Shown: positions 50,362 to 58,599 of the stretch, in pieces
Position numbering within the stretch: the stretch's first letter is position 1
Layout: the number at the start of each line of letters is the position of its first letter
DNA from: Pectobacterium aquaticum
Lineage (GTDB): Bacteria; Pseudomonadota; Gammaproteobacteria; Enterobacterales; Enterobacteriaceae
Direction of reading: 5' to 3'
Assembly: GCF_003382565.3 (NCBI RefSeq)
Contig: NZ_CP086253.1
Location: 1,736,001-1,800,000, forward strand
DNA: 64,000 nt
Notes under the pieces: model-generated
Databases searched by the model: none
What the model saw: the letters and a program-made list of their open reading frames with translations, nothing else
What the model was told of the DNA's origin: nothing
Position numbers and translations under genes: made by a program

Positions 50362-50778
50362 TTAGCTGGCGGCGTAATCTGGGTACAGGCTCAGGATGTG
50401 GTTAATTTCTTGCTGGATAAGTGGCTGGTGGCCGTTAATATCGGCATTGTTGTTTACCAGCCTAATGACACGGGAAATATCATCACGCTTTGTAAACCGA
50501 TAACGATAGTGACTGCCGATCCCGTCCGTGTTTGGTTCATCAATACGCTCTAACCGAATATCAAGCAGGCGTTCTAATTCCGTAGCGTAATTCCGGCCAG
50601 AAGAAAGGTAGCAATGGCGGAGAATGTCATTCTCAGTAAAGCCACCAGCACCGGAACGCAACATGAAGAGCCGTGCGCGATGTTTTTTAGGAACTGGTTT
50701 AATGGATAGGCTGGCGGTATGATCAGAAGCGTTACCTTTCTGACTGGCCGCCTGTAATGGGCGGTTTTTCATTTCCAT
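50362..50778 (-). CDS. Hypothetical protein, possible winged-helix
   Basis: A 138-aa protein of unknown function. A helix-turn-helix-like stretch is visible at ~55-110 (FTENDILRHCYLSSGRNYATELERLLDIRLERI ... YRYRFTKRDDISRVIRLV), reminiscent of phage regulatory or replication accessory proteins. Its start codon shares one base with the AlpA stop, so the two are coupled. Confidence 0.7.
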   Translation of the reverse strand: MEMKNRPLQAASQKGNASDHTASLSIKPVPKKHRARLFMLRSGAGGFTENDILRHCYLSSGRNYATELERLLDIRLERIDEPNTDGIGSHYRYRFTKRDDISRVIRLVNNNADINGHQPLIQQEINHILSLYPDYAAS

Positions 50779-50975
50779 CAAGCCACCTCACCACGCGATT
50801 CAGCAATACGCTGATTAATCCATTCATCGATCTCGCTTTTAATAAACGCGACGGAACGTGAACCGATTTTTACTGGATGCGGGAAGCGGCCTTGTGCAAT
50901 GAGTTTGTAGATCCATGCTTTACTGTAGCCAGTACGACGCTGGGCTTCAGATAATCGTATGAGTGATATTGACAT
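50778..50975 (-). CDS. AlpA-family transcriptional regulator
   Basis: A 65-aa MerR-like helix-turn-helix protein from ATG 50975: SLIRLSEAQRRTGYSKAWIYKLIAQGRFPHPVKIGSRSVAFIKSEIDEWI. This is the standard AlpA/excisionase-like pattern. In P4-like and CP4-57 elements AlpA activates integrase and excision functions. An upstream extension in the frame to 51047 lacks homology. Confidence 0.9.
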   Translation of the reverse strand: MSISLIRLSEAQRRTGYSKAWIYKLIAQGRFPHPVKIGSRSVAFIKSEIDEWINQRIAESRGEVA

Positions 50976-51090
50976 GTAGTCCCCTTGTTTGCTGTTTTTG
51001 TCAGTAGTAGGCGTTGAGATAAGCAAGGGGATTTCAGCATCAGGCAATGTACAATTCTGGAATATTCCGAAATTTTTCTAATTTTCCTTT

Positions 51091-51888
51091 TTAATAACGA
51101 TCTATATCGACATCCTTTAACCACGCCGATACAGTTTTTCCTGATGGGATGGAAATGCCTTTTTCCTGAAACGCACGAGAAATGGAACTATCTGTATCTT
51201 CTAAGTATTTTCTTGGGGATTCTGCGACCTGAACGCCATAATTAATAGCTATTAATGACTTGATGAATTTCGCCATTGAGTTTGCTGTCTTAGAATTTGG
51301 CTTTGTTTCGTTAATGTCTCCCTTCCCATTTAGTATATTGTCAATTTTTAATAAATCATCTTTATACAAAATAAGGCTTTTTTTTGAAATTCTTCGCGAT
51401 GAAGCTATGCTATATTCATCATCTGCATGTTTTTTATCGTTTATTTTAATCATTATTCTAAATTCAACATCGGAGTAATATGGCTTCAACCAAAAATCGT
51501 CATGTAAAGATGAGCCTCTACCCATTACATTGATGGAATCTTGGCATGGTATCCATAGACCAGATGCATAACCTTTAATTCGATAAACATTGGAAATACT
51601 ATCTAACTCAAGATCGCTTGCACAAAAATTAGAATTTTTATCATTGTAATCAAAATAATTGTTGTGTGCGATTTCTTCTATTTCAGTGGTTTTCGTAATT
51701 AAGGGTGATGATGTTTCGATTCTTTCACCATTGATAGACAATATAGTTGACTCCATATCATCCAGATAAAAGGATATATTTATTTTTCCAATGGATTGCC
51801 AGTGAAAAAAATCATCCTCCTCACAAGAGAAAAACTTTGCAGCTCTTTCCAATGAACAATATTCAAAAGGTATTATTTTTTTTTCCAT
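51091..51888 (-). CDS. AT-rich hypothetical protein in the satellite cargo position
   Basis: A 265-aa protein I do not recognise. It starts MEKKIIPFEYCSLERAAKFF, a region that may contact DNA or act as a small adaptor, and ends with a helical basic segment (ISRAFQEKGISIPSGKTVSAWLKDVD) resembling a helix-turn-helix. It is much more AT-rich than its neighbours and rich in Asn, Ile, Ser and Lys, a sign of separate acquisition. It lies between alpA and the integrase, a place where P4-like elements often carry defence or other cargo genes. No membrane segment is visible. Confidence 0.75.
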   Translation of the reverse strand: MEKKIIPFEYCSLERAAKFFSCEEDDFFHWQSIGKINISFYLDDMESTILSINGERIETSSPLITKTTEIEEIAHNNYFDYNDKNSNFCASDLELDSISNVYRIKGYASGLWIPCQDSINVMGRGSSLHDDFWLKPYYSDVEFRIMIKINDKKHADDEYSIASSRRISKKSLILYKDDLLKIDNILNGKGDINETKPNSKTANSMAKFIKSLIAINYGVQVAESPRKYLEDTDSSISRAFQEKGISIPSGKTVSAWLKDVDIDRY

Positions 51889-52035
51889 AATAGCGCCACC
51901 TCACGCCCTCTAATTTTGGCGGCTATGCCAGCCCGCAGAGGTGTACGGGTTTTCGGGGATCAGCCTAGACATAGCCTATTCTTTGTTCGTCTAAAGAAGT
52001 CTATCGCGGTATACTACAACTGTCTATCTATCCAG

Positions 52036-53280
52036 TTACGCACGTTTCCCAAACGAGCCATGAACCACATTCCCGCCGTTCTCCAATGCTTCCATATAGT
52101 CGGCATACCACTGAAGCATTTCCCTGCGTCCATCCAGATATTGCGCGTGGTTATAGGTGCCGCGAATAGAATTCTTATCAACGTGTGCAAGCTGGGTTTC
52201 AATCCATGCCGTGTTGTAACCCTGTTCGTGCAGAATAGTGCTCATGGTATGGCGGAAGCCGTGGCAGGTTACTTTTCCGGTATATCCAATTCGCTTAAAT
52301 ACTTGGTTGATACTGGCCTCGCTCATTGTTTTGCGAGAATCATTTCTGCCAGGGAACATCATTGGGTAGTTGCCAGTAATATCCTTGATTTTCTCTATGA
52401 TATTTAGTGCTTGGCTGGATAGTGGCACAAGGTGAGGGCGGCGCATTTTCATGCGGTCGGTGGGGATGATCGTCCAGGTGTTCTCCGTCAGGTTTATTTC
52501 ACTCCAGCGGGTTTCTGCGGCTTCGGCGGGGCGGGTAACGGTGAGTAGCTGCCATTCAATCAATAAGCGGGTCTGTAACTCAATGCTGGCGACCGATAGC
52601 GTTTTCATCAAGCCAGGTAATGCCTCTGGCCGAATGGTCGGCATATGGGTTTTCACTGGCGTCTGAAAGGCTTTGCGGATCTTGGAGGCGGGATTTGCAG
52701 GAATTAGCCCGGAGTTAACCGCATAATCCATCACCTCGTTAATTCGCTGACTTACCCGTTTGACGGTTTCCAGTTTGCCACTGGCCTGTATCGGTTCCAG
52801 TGCGGTGATGAAGTGACGAGCGGTAAGCTGTGTGATCGGTAAGGTTCCGATGAACGGGAACACGTATTTTTCCAACGAACGCCAGATATCTTTAATGGTG
52901 TTCTCGGCCAGTGGTTGTGATTTCTTTACTTCGTACCAATCAGCGGAGACTTTCTGGAAAGTGTTGCCTTTGGTCATTTCATCTCGTAGACGTTCATTTT
53001 CACGATTGGCGAGAGGATCGATGCCATTCGCCAATAGCTGGCGTGTTTCGTCTTTCATGCGTCGAGCATCCGCAAGAGAGACAGCAGGATAGGTACCAAA
53101 TGCCATCATAGCGCGTTTTTTGGTGGTGGGTTTGTAGTAGCGAAAACGCCAGAGCTTTGCATTGCTGGTGGGTTTAATCAGTAACTCTAGTCCGTCACCA
53201 TCGTAAAGCACTACTGGCTTGTCGTCCGCTTTAGCTGCTTTAACTTCAGTATTGGTTAATGGTCTGGTTTGTCGTGCCAT
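52036..53280 (-). CDS. Tyrosine integrase, P4-type (DUF4102)
   Basis: Site-specific recombinase, 414 aa from ATG 53280 (MARQTRPLTNTEVKAAKADD). The N-terminal DUF4102 arm-binding domain has YDGDGLELLIKP and RYYKPTTKKRAMMAFGTYPAVSLADAR. The catalytic residues are visible: Arg in TVTRPAEAAETRW, the HxxR box in CHGFRHTMSTILHEQG, and the Tyr in IRGTYNHAQY. It is placed next to tRNA-Pro(GGG), the probable attachment gene. Confidence 0.93.
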   Translation of the reverse strand: MARQTRPLTNTEVKAAKADDKPVVLYDGDGLELLIKPTSNAKLWRFRYYKPTTKKRAMMAFGTYPAVSLADARRMKDETRQLLANGIDPLANRENERLRDEMTKGNTFQKVSADWYEVKKSQPLAENTIKDIWRSLEKYVFPFIGTLPITQLTARHFITALEPIQASGKLETVKRVSQRINEVMDYAVNSGLIPANPASKIRKAFQTPVKTHMPTIRPEALPGLMKTLSVASIELQTRLLIEWQLLTVTRPAEAAETRWSEINLTENTWTIIPTDRMKMRRPHLVPLSSQALNIIEKIKDITGNYPMMFPGRNDSRKTMSEASINQVFKRIGYTGKVTCHGFRHTMSTILHEQGYNTAWIETQLAHVDKNSIRGTYNHAQYLDGRREMLQWYADYMEALENGGNVVHGSFGKRA

Positions 53281-53300
53281 GATTAATCCCCACAATCCGG

Positions 53301-53356
53301 TTTAGGCATGCGTGGTTTAGGCATATAGGCATTGTATGCCCAATCGTATGCCTAAA
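53301..53356. promoter_or_regulatory. Repeats in the integrase promoter region
   Basis: TTTAGGCAT occurs at 53301 and 53316 and in inverse orientation (ATGCCTAAA) at 53348. A GGCATTGTATGCC palindrome lies between at 53328. The cluster sits 20-75 bp upstream of the integrase start. It may be a set of integrase arm sites or an AlpA/integrase operator; the sequence alone cannot tell which. Confidence 0.55.
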
Positions 53357-53404
53357 CTTTCCGGCTGGAAACGTAGCAAACCGATAGATAACAGGCAACA
53401 AAAA

Positions 53405-53431
53405 ACCCGCAAACTCAGTGAGAATGCGGGT
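53405..53431 (-). terminator. Probable tRNA-Pro terminator
   Basis: ACCCGCA / TGCGGGT stem with a 13-nt loop, followed on the minus strand by a T-run. It lies about 47 bp past the 3' end of tRNA-Pro, so it is suited to end that transcript. Confidence 0.65.
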
Positions 53432-53477
53432 TCTTGTGGGGTTTCCGGTAGTAAACGATACTAACCGAAGTTGTATT

Positions 53478-53554
53478 TGGTCGGCACGAGAGGATTTGAA
53501 CCTCCGACCCCCGACACCCCATGACGGTGCGCTACCAGGCTGCGCTACGTGCCG
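53478..53554 (-). tRNA. proL: tRNA-Pro (anticodon GGG)
   Basis: 77 nt on the minus strand from CGGCACGTAGCGCAGCC to CGTGCCG-A-CCA. The acceptor stem pairs perfectly, and the loop is A-T-GGG-G-T, giving anticodon GGG with the A32/U38 combination characteristic of this isoacceptor. T-arm is GGAGGTTCAAATCCTC. CCA is encoded. It follows yejM, as proL does in E. coli. Confidence 0.95.
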
Positions 53555-53632
53555 ATGCTATAGGCGTTTATACTACTGTTTCCTGACCTTATTGCAATAG
53601 CCGGATGAAACGACTGCTTTAGATTTAGACAG

Positions 53633-55381
53633 TTAGTTGGCAATAAAGCGCCTTTCGTTCGTTAGTACCTGCAAGAGCAGGGCAAGTTGCGGTTTTTCAT
53701 CATTCAGCCGATTTCCCGCCATGTCGTAAGCTCGGTAGTTGCCGTTGCTTTCCAACACGATAAGCTGATCCTGTGTGGTGATGAGCAGTGTGCCACCGTT
53801 GCCGTTAATCAACCACGGGTAGCGTCGTTGGGCTGAGAACAGGTCTTCACCTTGCGAATAATCATCCGTGCTGTTTTTAACGTGGAGCAGGCGCTGCATT
53901 AGCGTGGTCATGACGTCTTTGTTGTCCGTCATTTTCGTAATGGTCTGCGCAGGTGTGTTTGGCCAGTGAACAATGAGCGGCGTTTGCCATTGGGTACGGG
54001 CAAAATGTGTCGCGTTGCTGGTAGTGGCATTCTGGTTTTGCGCCGTTGTCACGATGACGACCGTGTTATTCAGAATGTTTTTTTCCTGCAGGGTATGAAT
54101 GATTTGCCCAATCTGGCGGTCAACGTCCTGAATGTTCATGCGATCGTTAGGCTCAGCACCTTTGCCATCTGCGATTTTCGGTGAGCTGCTCAGTTCAACG
54201 TAAGAGAACCAAGGCGCCGGGTTATTATCGCGGTTGAGCCATTCCTGCCATTGCGTGATGATGGCATCGCCGCCTTGCTGCTGTGGCGCAGGTAAGGAAA
54301 AATCAGAAAGCAGCGCTTGCCGATAAAGCGGGCTGTTGAAGCCGTTTGCTGAAAATAGCCCAAACTGATAGCCCTGCAGGCTTAATGCGGTGATCAAGGC
54401 AGAAGGTTTCCGCGCACTCAGAATACCATCCATATAGGTCGTCGAGAGGCCGTAAAACAGGTTAAACAAGGCGGCGTCTGGCTGAGATCCTGAATCGTAA
54501 TGATCGCTAAAACGCACGTTTTCTGCGGCGAAACGCGACAGGTTCGGCATCCGGTTTTGTATAGCATCGGGCTGCGTATCGTCGATCATCACCATCAGCA
54601 GGTTGTAGCTGCTGCCGCCATCGCGGAAGGTAATGCTACTGAGCGGATACTCCACTGTCATAGCTTCAGGATTACCCTGCTGCATCAGTCGACGCTGATA
54701 TTCCTGTGCATCCAGCAGGCCGTGTTTTTCCAGAAAACGACGCGCCGTCATCGGATAAGACAGCGGCAGGTTGGCGCGCTGCATGGTAATCGGGCGATAG
54801 AAGTTCGCATCGGCCCAGATATACATCAGATGTGACGCGAAGAACGCTGAGATAAAAACGCCCGCTAACGGTTTGCCAAAATGGCGACGGTTCAGGCTGC
54901 GAAGTTTTTGCCAGCACCAGGTGCCGAACAGCATTTCTGCCATGAAAATCAACGGAATGCCGATAAACATCCACTGCCAGTCGCGGGCAATTTCACCCTG
55001 TCCCGGATTGACGACAAGTTCCCAAACGGTGCTATTAAGGTGCAAGTGAAAGCGTGTAAAGACTTCCACATCAACGAGCAGTATCGTTAGCCCAGCCGTT
55101 GCCAGCGCCGCAGACAGGAACCGTAGCAGGCGCTGCGACATCACAATAAATGTGAGCGGGAAGATAACCAGCAGATAGGCAGCAAAGACGATAAAGCTAA
55201 AATGACCAAGCCAGCTAACCAGCGCATAAAGTCGACCAAACAGAGAGGTCGGCCAATCGGCAACAAACAGGTAGCGGCTACCCAGCCCCAAAGTGAGCAA
55301 AATGTTGAATAAGGCGAACCAGTGTCCCCAACTGATCATCTGGGAGACTTTTTCGCGGTAGCGCTGACGGTTGGTTACCAT
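53633..55381 (-). CDS. yejM: Inner-membrane sulfatase-like protein YejM (PbgA/LapC)
   Basis: Essential-type envelope protein that in E. coli senses LPS and controls LpxC stability through LapB/FtsH. It is 582 aa with five hydrophobic segments in the first ~190 residues. A periplasmic alkaline-phosphatase-fold domain follows, of which MVMIDDTQPDAIQNRMPNL (~265) and VIVTTAQNQNAT are parts. The catalytic threonine or serine of active sulfatases is not obvious, in line with a non-enzymatic role. It is downstream of yejL by 14 bp. Confidence 0.94.
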   Translation of the reverse strand: MVTNRQRYREKVSQMISWGHWFALFNILLTLGLGSRYLFVADWPTSLFGRLYALVSWLGHFSFIVFAAYLLVIFPLTFIVMSQRLLRFLSAALATAGLTILLVDVEVFTRFHLHLNSTVWELVVNPGQGEIARDWQWMFIGIPLIFMAEMLFGTWCWQKLRSLNRRHFGKPLAGVFISAFFASHLMYIWADANFYRPITMQRANLPLSYPMTARRFLEKHGLLDAQEYQRRLMQQGNPEAMTVEYPLSSITFRDGGSSYNLLMVMIDDTQPDAIQNRMPNLSRFAAENVRFSDHYDSGSQPDAALFNLFYGLSTTYMDGILSARKPSALITALSLQGYQFGLFSANGFNSPLYRQALLSDFSLPAPQQQGGDAIITQWQEWLNRDNNPAPWFSYVELSSSPKIADGKGAEPNDRMNIQDVDRQIGQIIHTLQEKNILNNTVVIVTTAQNQNATTSNATHFARTQWQTPLIVHWPNTPAQTITKMTDNKDVMTTLMQRLLHVKNSTDDYSQGEDLFSAQRRYPWLINGNGGTLLITTQDQLIVLESNGNYRAYDMAGNRLNDEKPQLALLLQVLTNERRFIAN

Positions 55382-55395
55382 ACGTTGGTCAAGAC

Positions 55396-55626
55396 TTAGT
55401 GAGCTTTATCGGCTTTTTTAATCGAAGCCTGCAGGGCTTCAGCGAAAGAACGCGCCAGAACCTGACGTTGTGCAGGTGCGATGCTGGTGTTAATCAGGTT
55501 CGTCACCATGTTACCGAGCACCATCAAAGCAAGATCGGTTGGGGCGTGGTGCTTTTCCAGAACATTGACCATCTCAGAAAGCAGTTGTTCAACGTGTTCG
55601 TCACTATAACGGGATGATTGTGGCAT
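55396..55626 (-). CDS. yejL: UPF0352 family protein YejL
   Basis: A small helical protein of 76 aa, function unknown. It matches the YejL family throughout (SRYSDEHVEQLLSEMVNVLE; VLGNMVTNLINTSIAPAQR; SFAEALQASI). It heads the yejL-yejM unit and is divergent from yejK. Confidence 0.95.
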   Translation of the reverse strand: MPQSSRYSDEHVEQLLSEMVNVLEKHHAPTDLALMVLGNMVTNLINTSIAPAQRQVLARSFAEALQASIKKADKAH

Positions 55627-55846
55627 AAAATGGCGTATCTCAAGCTGGTAAAGTCGCTTATCTTACCGTATAGGCTTATGCTTTTCTGCACTTTTATCAT
55701 TAACGTACTTTTATCACTGGCGTACTTTTATCAATAAGTAGTGTAGACGCTTAGCGCGCGTACAGATGTAAAGGGCCGGCTTTAATGTGTTGCGGGTCGT
55801 TCGTATCAGTGTTTGAATACGCGCCTTGCCAAAAGGAGAGTTTATC

Positions 55847-56854
55847 ATGAGTCTGGATATCGCCCAGATTGCCCTGCATCAGCTAATTAAACGTGACGAA
55901 CAAACGCTGGAAATGGTGTTACGTGATTCCCTATTGCCAACCAATGCGGCAGTAGAAGAGATGATGGCTGAACTGCATCGCGTCTACAGCGCCAAAAGTA
56001 AGGCCTATGGGCTGTTTAATGAGCAAAGCGAGCTGGCGGATGCGCTGCGAGCTTGTCGCAAAGGGGATGAGGATTTTCTAAGTTTCTCACGCGCCGCGAC
56101 CGGACGCTTGCGTGATGAGCTGGCGAAGTACCCGTTTGCTGAAGGCGGTATCGTGTTGTTCTGCCAGTATCGTTATCTGGCGGTCGAGTATTTGCTGATA
56201 TCGGTGCTCAATAGCTGCAACAGCATGCGAGTTAATGAACAGCTGGATATCAGCACCACGCACTATCTGGATATCAACCATGCCGATATCGTTGCGCGTA
56301 TCGATTTGACGGAATGGGAAGTTAATCCAGAATCCACTCGCTATCTGACGTTCCTCAAAGGCCGCGTCGGGCGCAAAGTATCTGACTTCTTCATGGATTT
56401 TCTGGCCGCGTCAGAAGGGCTGGACACCAAAGCACAAAACCGTGGCTTGCTGAAAGCGGTCGATGAGTATTGTGAAGAAGCGCAGTTAGATAAAAACGAG
56501 CGCCAGAATTATCGTCAGCAGGTGTATAGCTACTGCAATGAACAGTTGCAGTCCGGTGAGGAAATCGAGCTGGCATCGCTGTCGCAGGAACTGCCACCGC
56601 TGGGCGAGAAAACCTTTCAGCAGTTTTCAGCCGATCAGGGTTATGAGCTGGAAGAGAGCTTCCCAGCCGATCGCGGGACACTGCGCCAGTTGACCAAATT
56701 TGCTGGCAGCGGCGGCGGCATCAGCCTGAATTTTGATGCGCTATTGCTCGGTGAGCGAATTTTCTGGGATCCGGCGACGGATACGTTGACGATTAAAGGC
56801 ACACCGCCGAATCTGCGCGATCAGTTACAGCGTCGAACGAGCAGCGGTAAGTAG
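55847..56854 (+). CDS. yejK: Nucleoid-associated protein YejK
   Basis: A nucleoid-associated protein (NdpA family), 335 aa, starting at ATG 55847 (MSLDIAQIALHQLIKRDEQ) behind AAGGAGAG; the frame could extend seven codons without support. The conserved C-domain is present (RVGRKVSDFFMDFLAASEGLD and FAGSGGGISLNFDALLLGERI). Divergent from yejL, as in E. coli. Confidence 0.95.
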   Translation: MSLDIAQIALHQLIKRDEQTLEMVLRDSLLPTNAAVEEMMAELHRVYSAKSKAYGLFNEQSELADALRACRKGDEDFLSFSRAATGRLRDELAKYPFAEGGIVLFCQYRYLAVEYLLISVLNSCNSMRVNEQLDISTTHYLDINHADIVARIDLTEWEVNPESTRYLTFLKGRVGRKVSDFFMDFLAASEGLDTKAQNRGLLKAVDEYCEEAQLDKNERQNYRQQVYSYCNEQLQSGEEIELASLSQELPPLGEKTFQQFSADQGYELEESFPADRGTLRQLTKFAGSGGGISLNFDALLLGERIFWDPATDTLTIKGTPPNLRDQLQRRTSSGK

Positions 56855-56931
56855 TCGGCACCAGAAGACGCTGCCCTTTTTCTGACTTCAGGAAAAGGGC
56901 AGTGGCTGATAACAGTTTGAAACGATAGTGA

Positions 56932-58080
56932 TTAGAAGTATTTAAGCCAGCGGATGTCTCTGCGGCGGGCTTTTAGGCGGGCAAACGCGCGAACGGGCGA
57001 AAATAACACGACCATCAGTATCACAGTGCACACCCACAATTGCCAGACGGCGGAAAAGCCGAACCATTCTCCCTGATTTTTTCCCCAGATCGCGACAGCA
57101 GTTAAATACATCCCTTTTAAAACATACAAATGCAGTAGGTAGAAAAACATCGGAGCGGCACCGAAACTCGCCAGTATAACGAGCCAACGCTTTTTCTGCT
57201 GATGCTCGAATACGGCAAGTAAGCAAAGCCCGATGCTAAGCGTCAGACAGAGGAACAGCAATGATGGCGGGTATTTCGTGATGTTGAAATAACTCATGAG
57301 CGTCTGTGTGATGACATCACCCTGCTGCCAGGGCTTTTCGCCATACAGATTGATGCTACGCAGAACGAAGAACAGCGCTAGCGTGATCCCTGCCAGAGTG
57401 AGCAGGGCTTTCTGACGCTGAAGCGGAAACACTTCTTTTCGATATAGTGCGCCAGCCGCATAGCCAAGTGAAATGACACCAATCCAGGGAAGTACCGGAT
57501 ATGAAGTACGCATACGGAATGTGTCGCCGATGTCTATCCAACCGCGATCGTGCAAAATCGCCCAGGGAATGGACCAAATGGAGTTTGCAGAAGCCTGCAG
57601 AGGGTCCAGCAGGTTATGTCCGCCCACGATAACGATGCCCAGTATCAAAACCAGCCCGGCAGGGAGCCAGATCAGCGCACTGAGGGCAAGCATGCTCATG
57701 CCGATTGCCCAGATTACTTGTAAATAGATAACCTGTGGCGGGAATTGGAACGTCCACGCAAAGTTGATCAACGTGAGCTCAAGAAGAATGAGAATTAAGC
57801 CACGCTGGAACAGGAATAGGGCGGTTTGTCGGCGATCTTGCACTTTCTGATGATAAAGCGCGGCAGAAAGTCCGGTTAAAAAGACAAATACGGGAGCACA
57901 CAAATGCGCCAGCGTACGGTTGATGAATAGCATGGGGTCGGTACTGGTTACATCAATCGGATCGGCGAGTTGCAGGTGCAGATAAAAGGTTTCCCGCACA
58001 TGGTCCAGTAGCATAAGTACCATAACCAGACCGCGCAGGGCATCGATAGCGATAAGTCGCTGTGAGATATCACGAGACAT
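56932..58080 (-). CDS. DUF1624 / heparan-alpha-glucosaminide N-acetyltransferase-like membrane protein
   Basis: An integral membrane protein of 382 aa with about ten hydrophobic segments, starting at ATG 58080 with AAGGAA upstream. The family hallmark is near the N-terminus: RLIAIDALRGLVMVLMLLDHVRE, with a conserved Asp and His in the first membrane segments. A second mark is APVFVFLTGLSAALYH. Such proteins are thought to move acyl groups across the membrane; the substrate is unknown. This gene is not part of the E. coli yej cluster, so it is a lineage-specific insertion between rplY and yejK. Confidence 0.85.
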   Translation of the reverse strand: MSRDISQRLIAIDALRGLVMVLMLLDHVRETFYLHLQLADPIDVTSTDPMLFINRTLAHLCAPVFVFLTGLSAALYHQKVQDRRQTALFLFQRGLILILLELTLINFAWTFQFPPQVIYLQVIWAIGMSMLALSALIWLPAGLVLILGIVIVGGHNLLDPLQASANSIWSIPWAILHDRGWIDIGDTFRMRTSYPVLPWIGVISLGYAAGALYRKEVFPLQRQKALLTLAGITLALFFVLRSINLYGEKPWQQGDVITQTLMSYFNITKYPPSLLFLCLTLSIGLCLLAVFEHQQKKRWLVILASFGAAPMFFYLLHLYVLKGMYLTAVAIWGKNQGEWFGFSAVWQLWVCTVILMVVLFSPVRAFARLKARRRDIRWLKYF

Positions 58081-58120
58081 GTTCACATTCCTTTGTGAAT
58101 GAACAAATTTTTATAAAAAA

Positions 58121-58140
58121 AACGCCGCATACGCGGCGTT
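58121..58140 (-). terminator. rplY terminator
   Basis: AACGCCGC-ATAC-GCGGCGTT hairpin, followed on the minus strand by a long T-run, about 40 bp past the rplY stop. A classic strong terminator. Confidence 0.92.
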
Positions 58141-58179
58141 CTTCTTTTCCGGCGTCCCGGAAAACGACTTCAGCGCAAA

Positions 58180-58464
58180 CTAAACGCGAACGAAGTCGAT
58201 GTGAGTCAGTTTTGGCTTGTAAACGTGACGTTGTACAGCCTGAACTTTAACTTTAACTTCTTTGCCATCGATAGACAGGATCACTGTCTCACCGTAGAAG
58301 CCTTCTTTCACTTCTTGGTTTTTTACTGAGTCGTGATCCAGTTCGATAGATACTGGTGCTTCTGAACCACCGTAAACGATGGCTGGGAATTTACCAGCTG
58401 AACGCAGGCGGCGGCTCGCACCCTTACCCTGACCTTGACGTGCTTCTGCTTTGATAGTAATCAT
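58180..58464 (-). CDS. rplY: 50S ribosomal protein L25
   Basis: L25 binds 5S rRNA in the central protuberance. It is 94 aa, the short enterobacterial form without the CTC extension: ITIKAEARQGQGKGASRRLR at the start and VQAVQRHVYKPKLTHIDFVRV at the end. Monocistronic with its own terminator. The leader of L25 is autoregulated in E. coli; I cannot see that by eye. Confidence 0.97.
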   Translation of the reverse strand: MITIKAEARQGQGKGASRRLRSAGKFPAIVYGGSEAPVSIELDHDSVKNQEVKEGFYGETVILSIDGKEVKVKVQAVQRHVYKPKLTHIDFVRV

Positions 58465-58599
58465 TTTCTTCTCTACTTATATAAAGTAATCCTGCTACAG
58501 GCGACCCAGCAGCAGGTTGGGTTATTCAGCTTTTGCGAACAAAAGCGGGCTGAATTCTAGCGGAATATGGCTCTGCGGGCAAATGAATCCCAAAATTAC

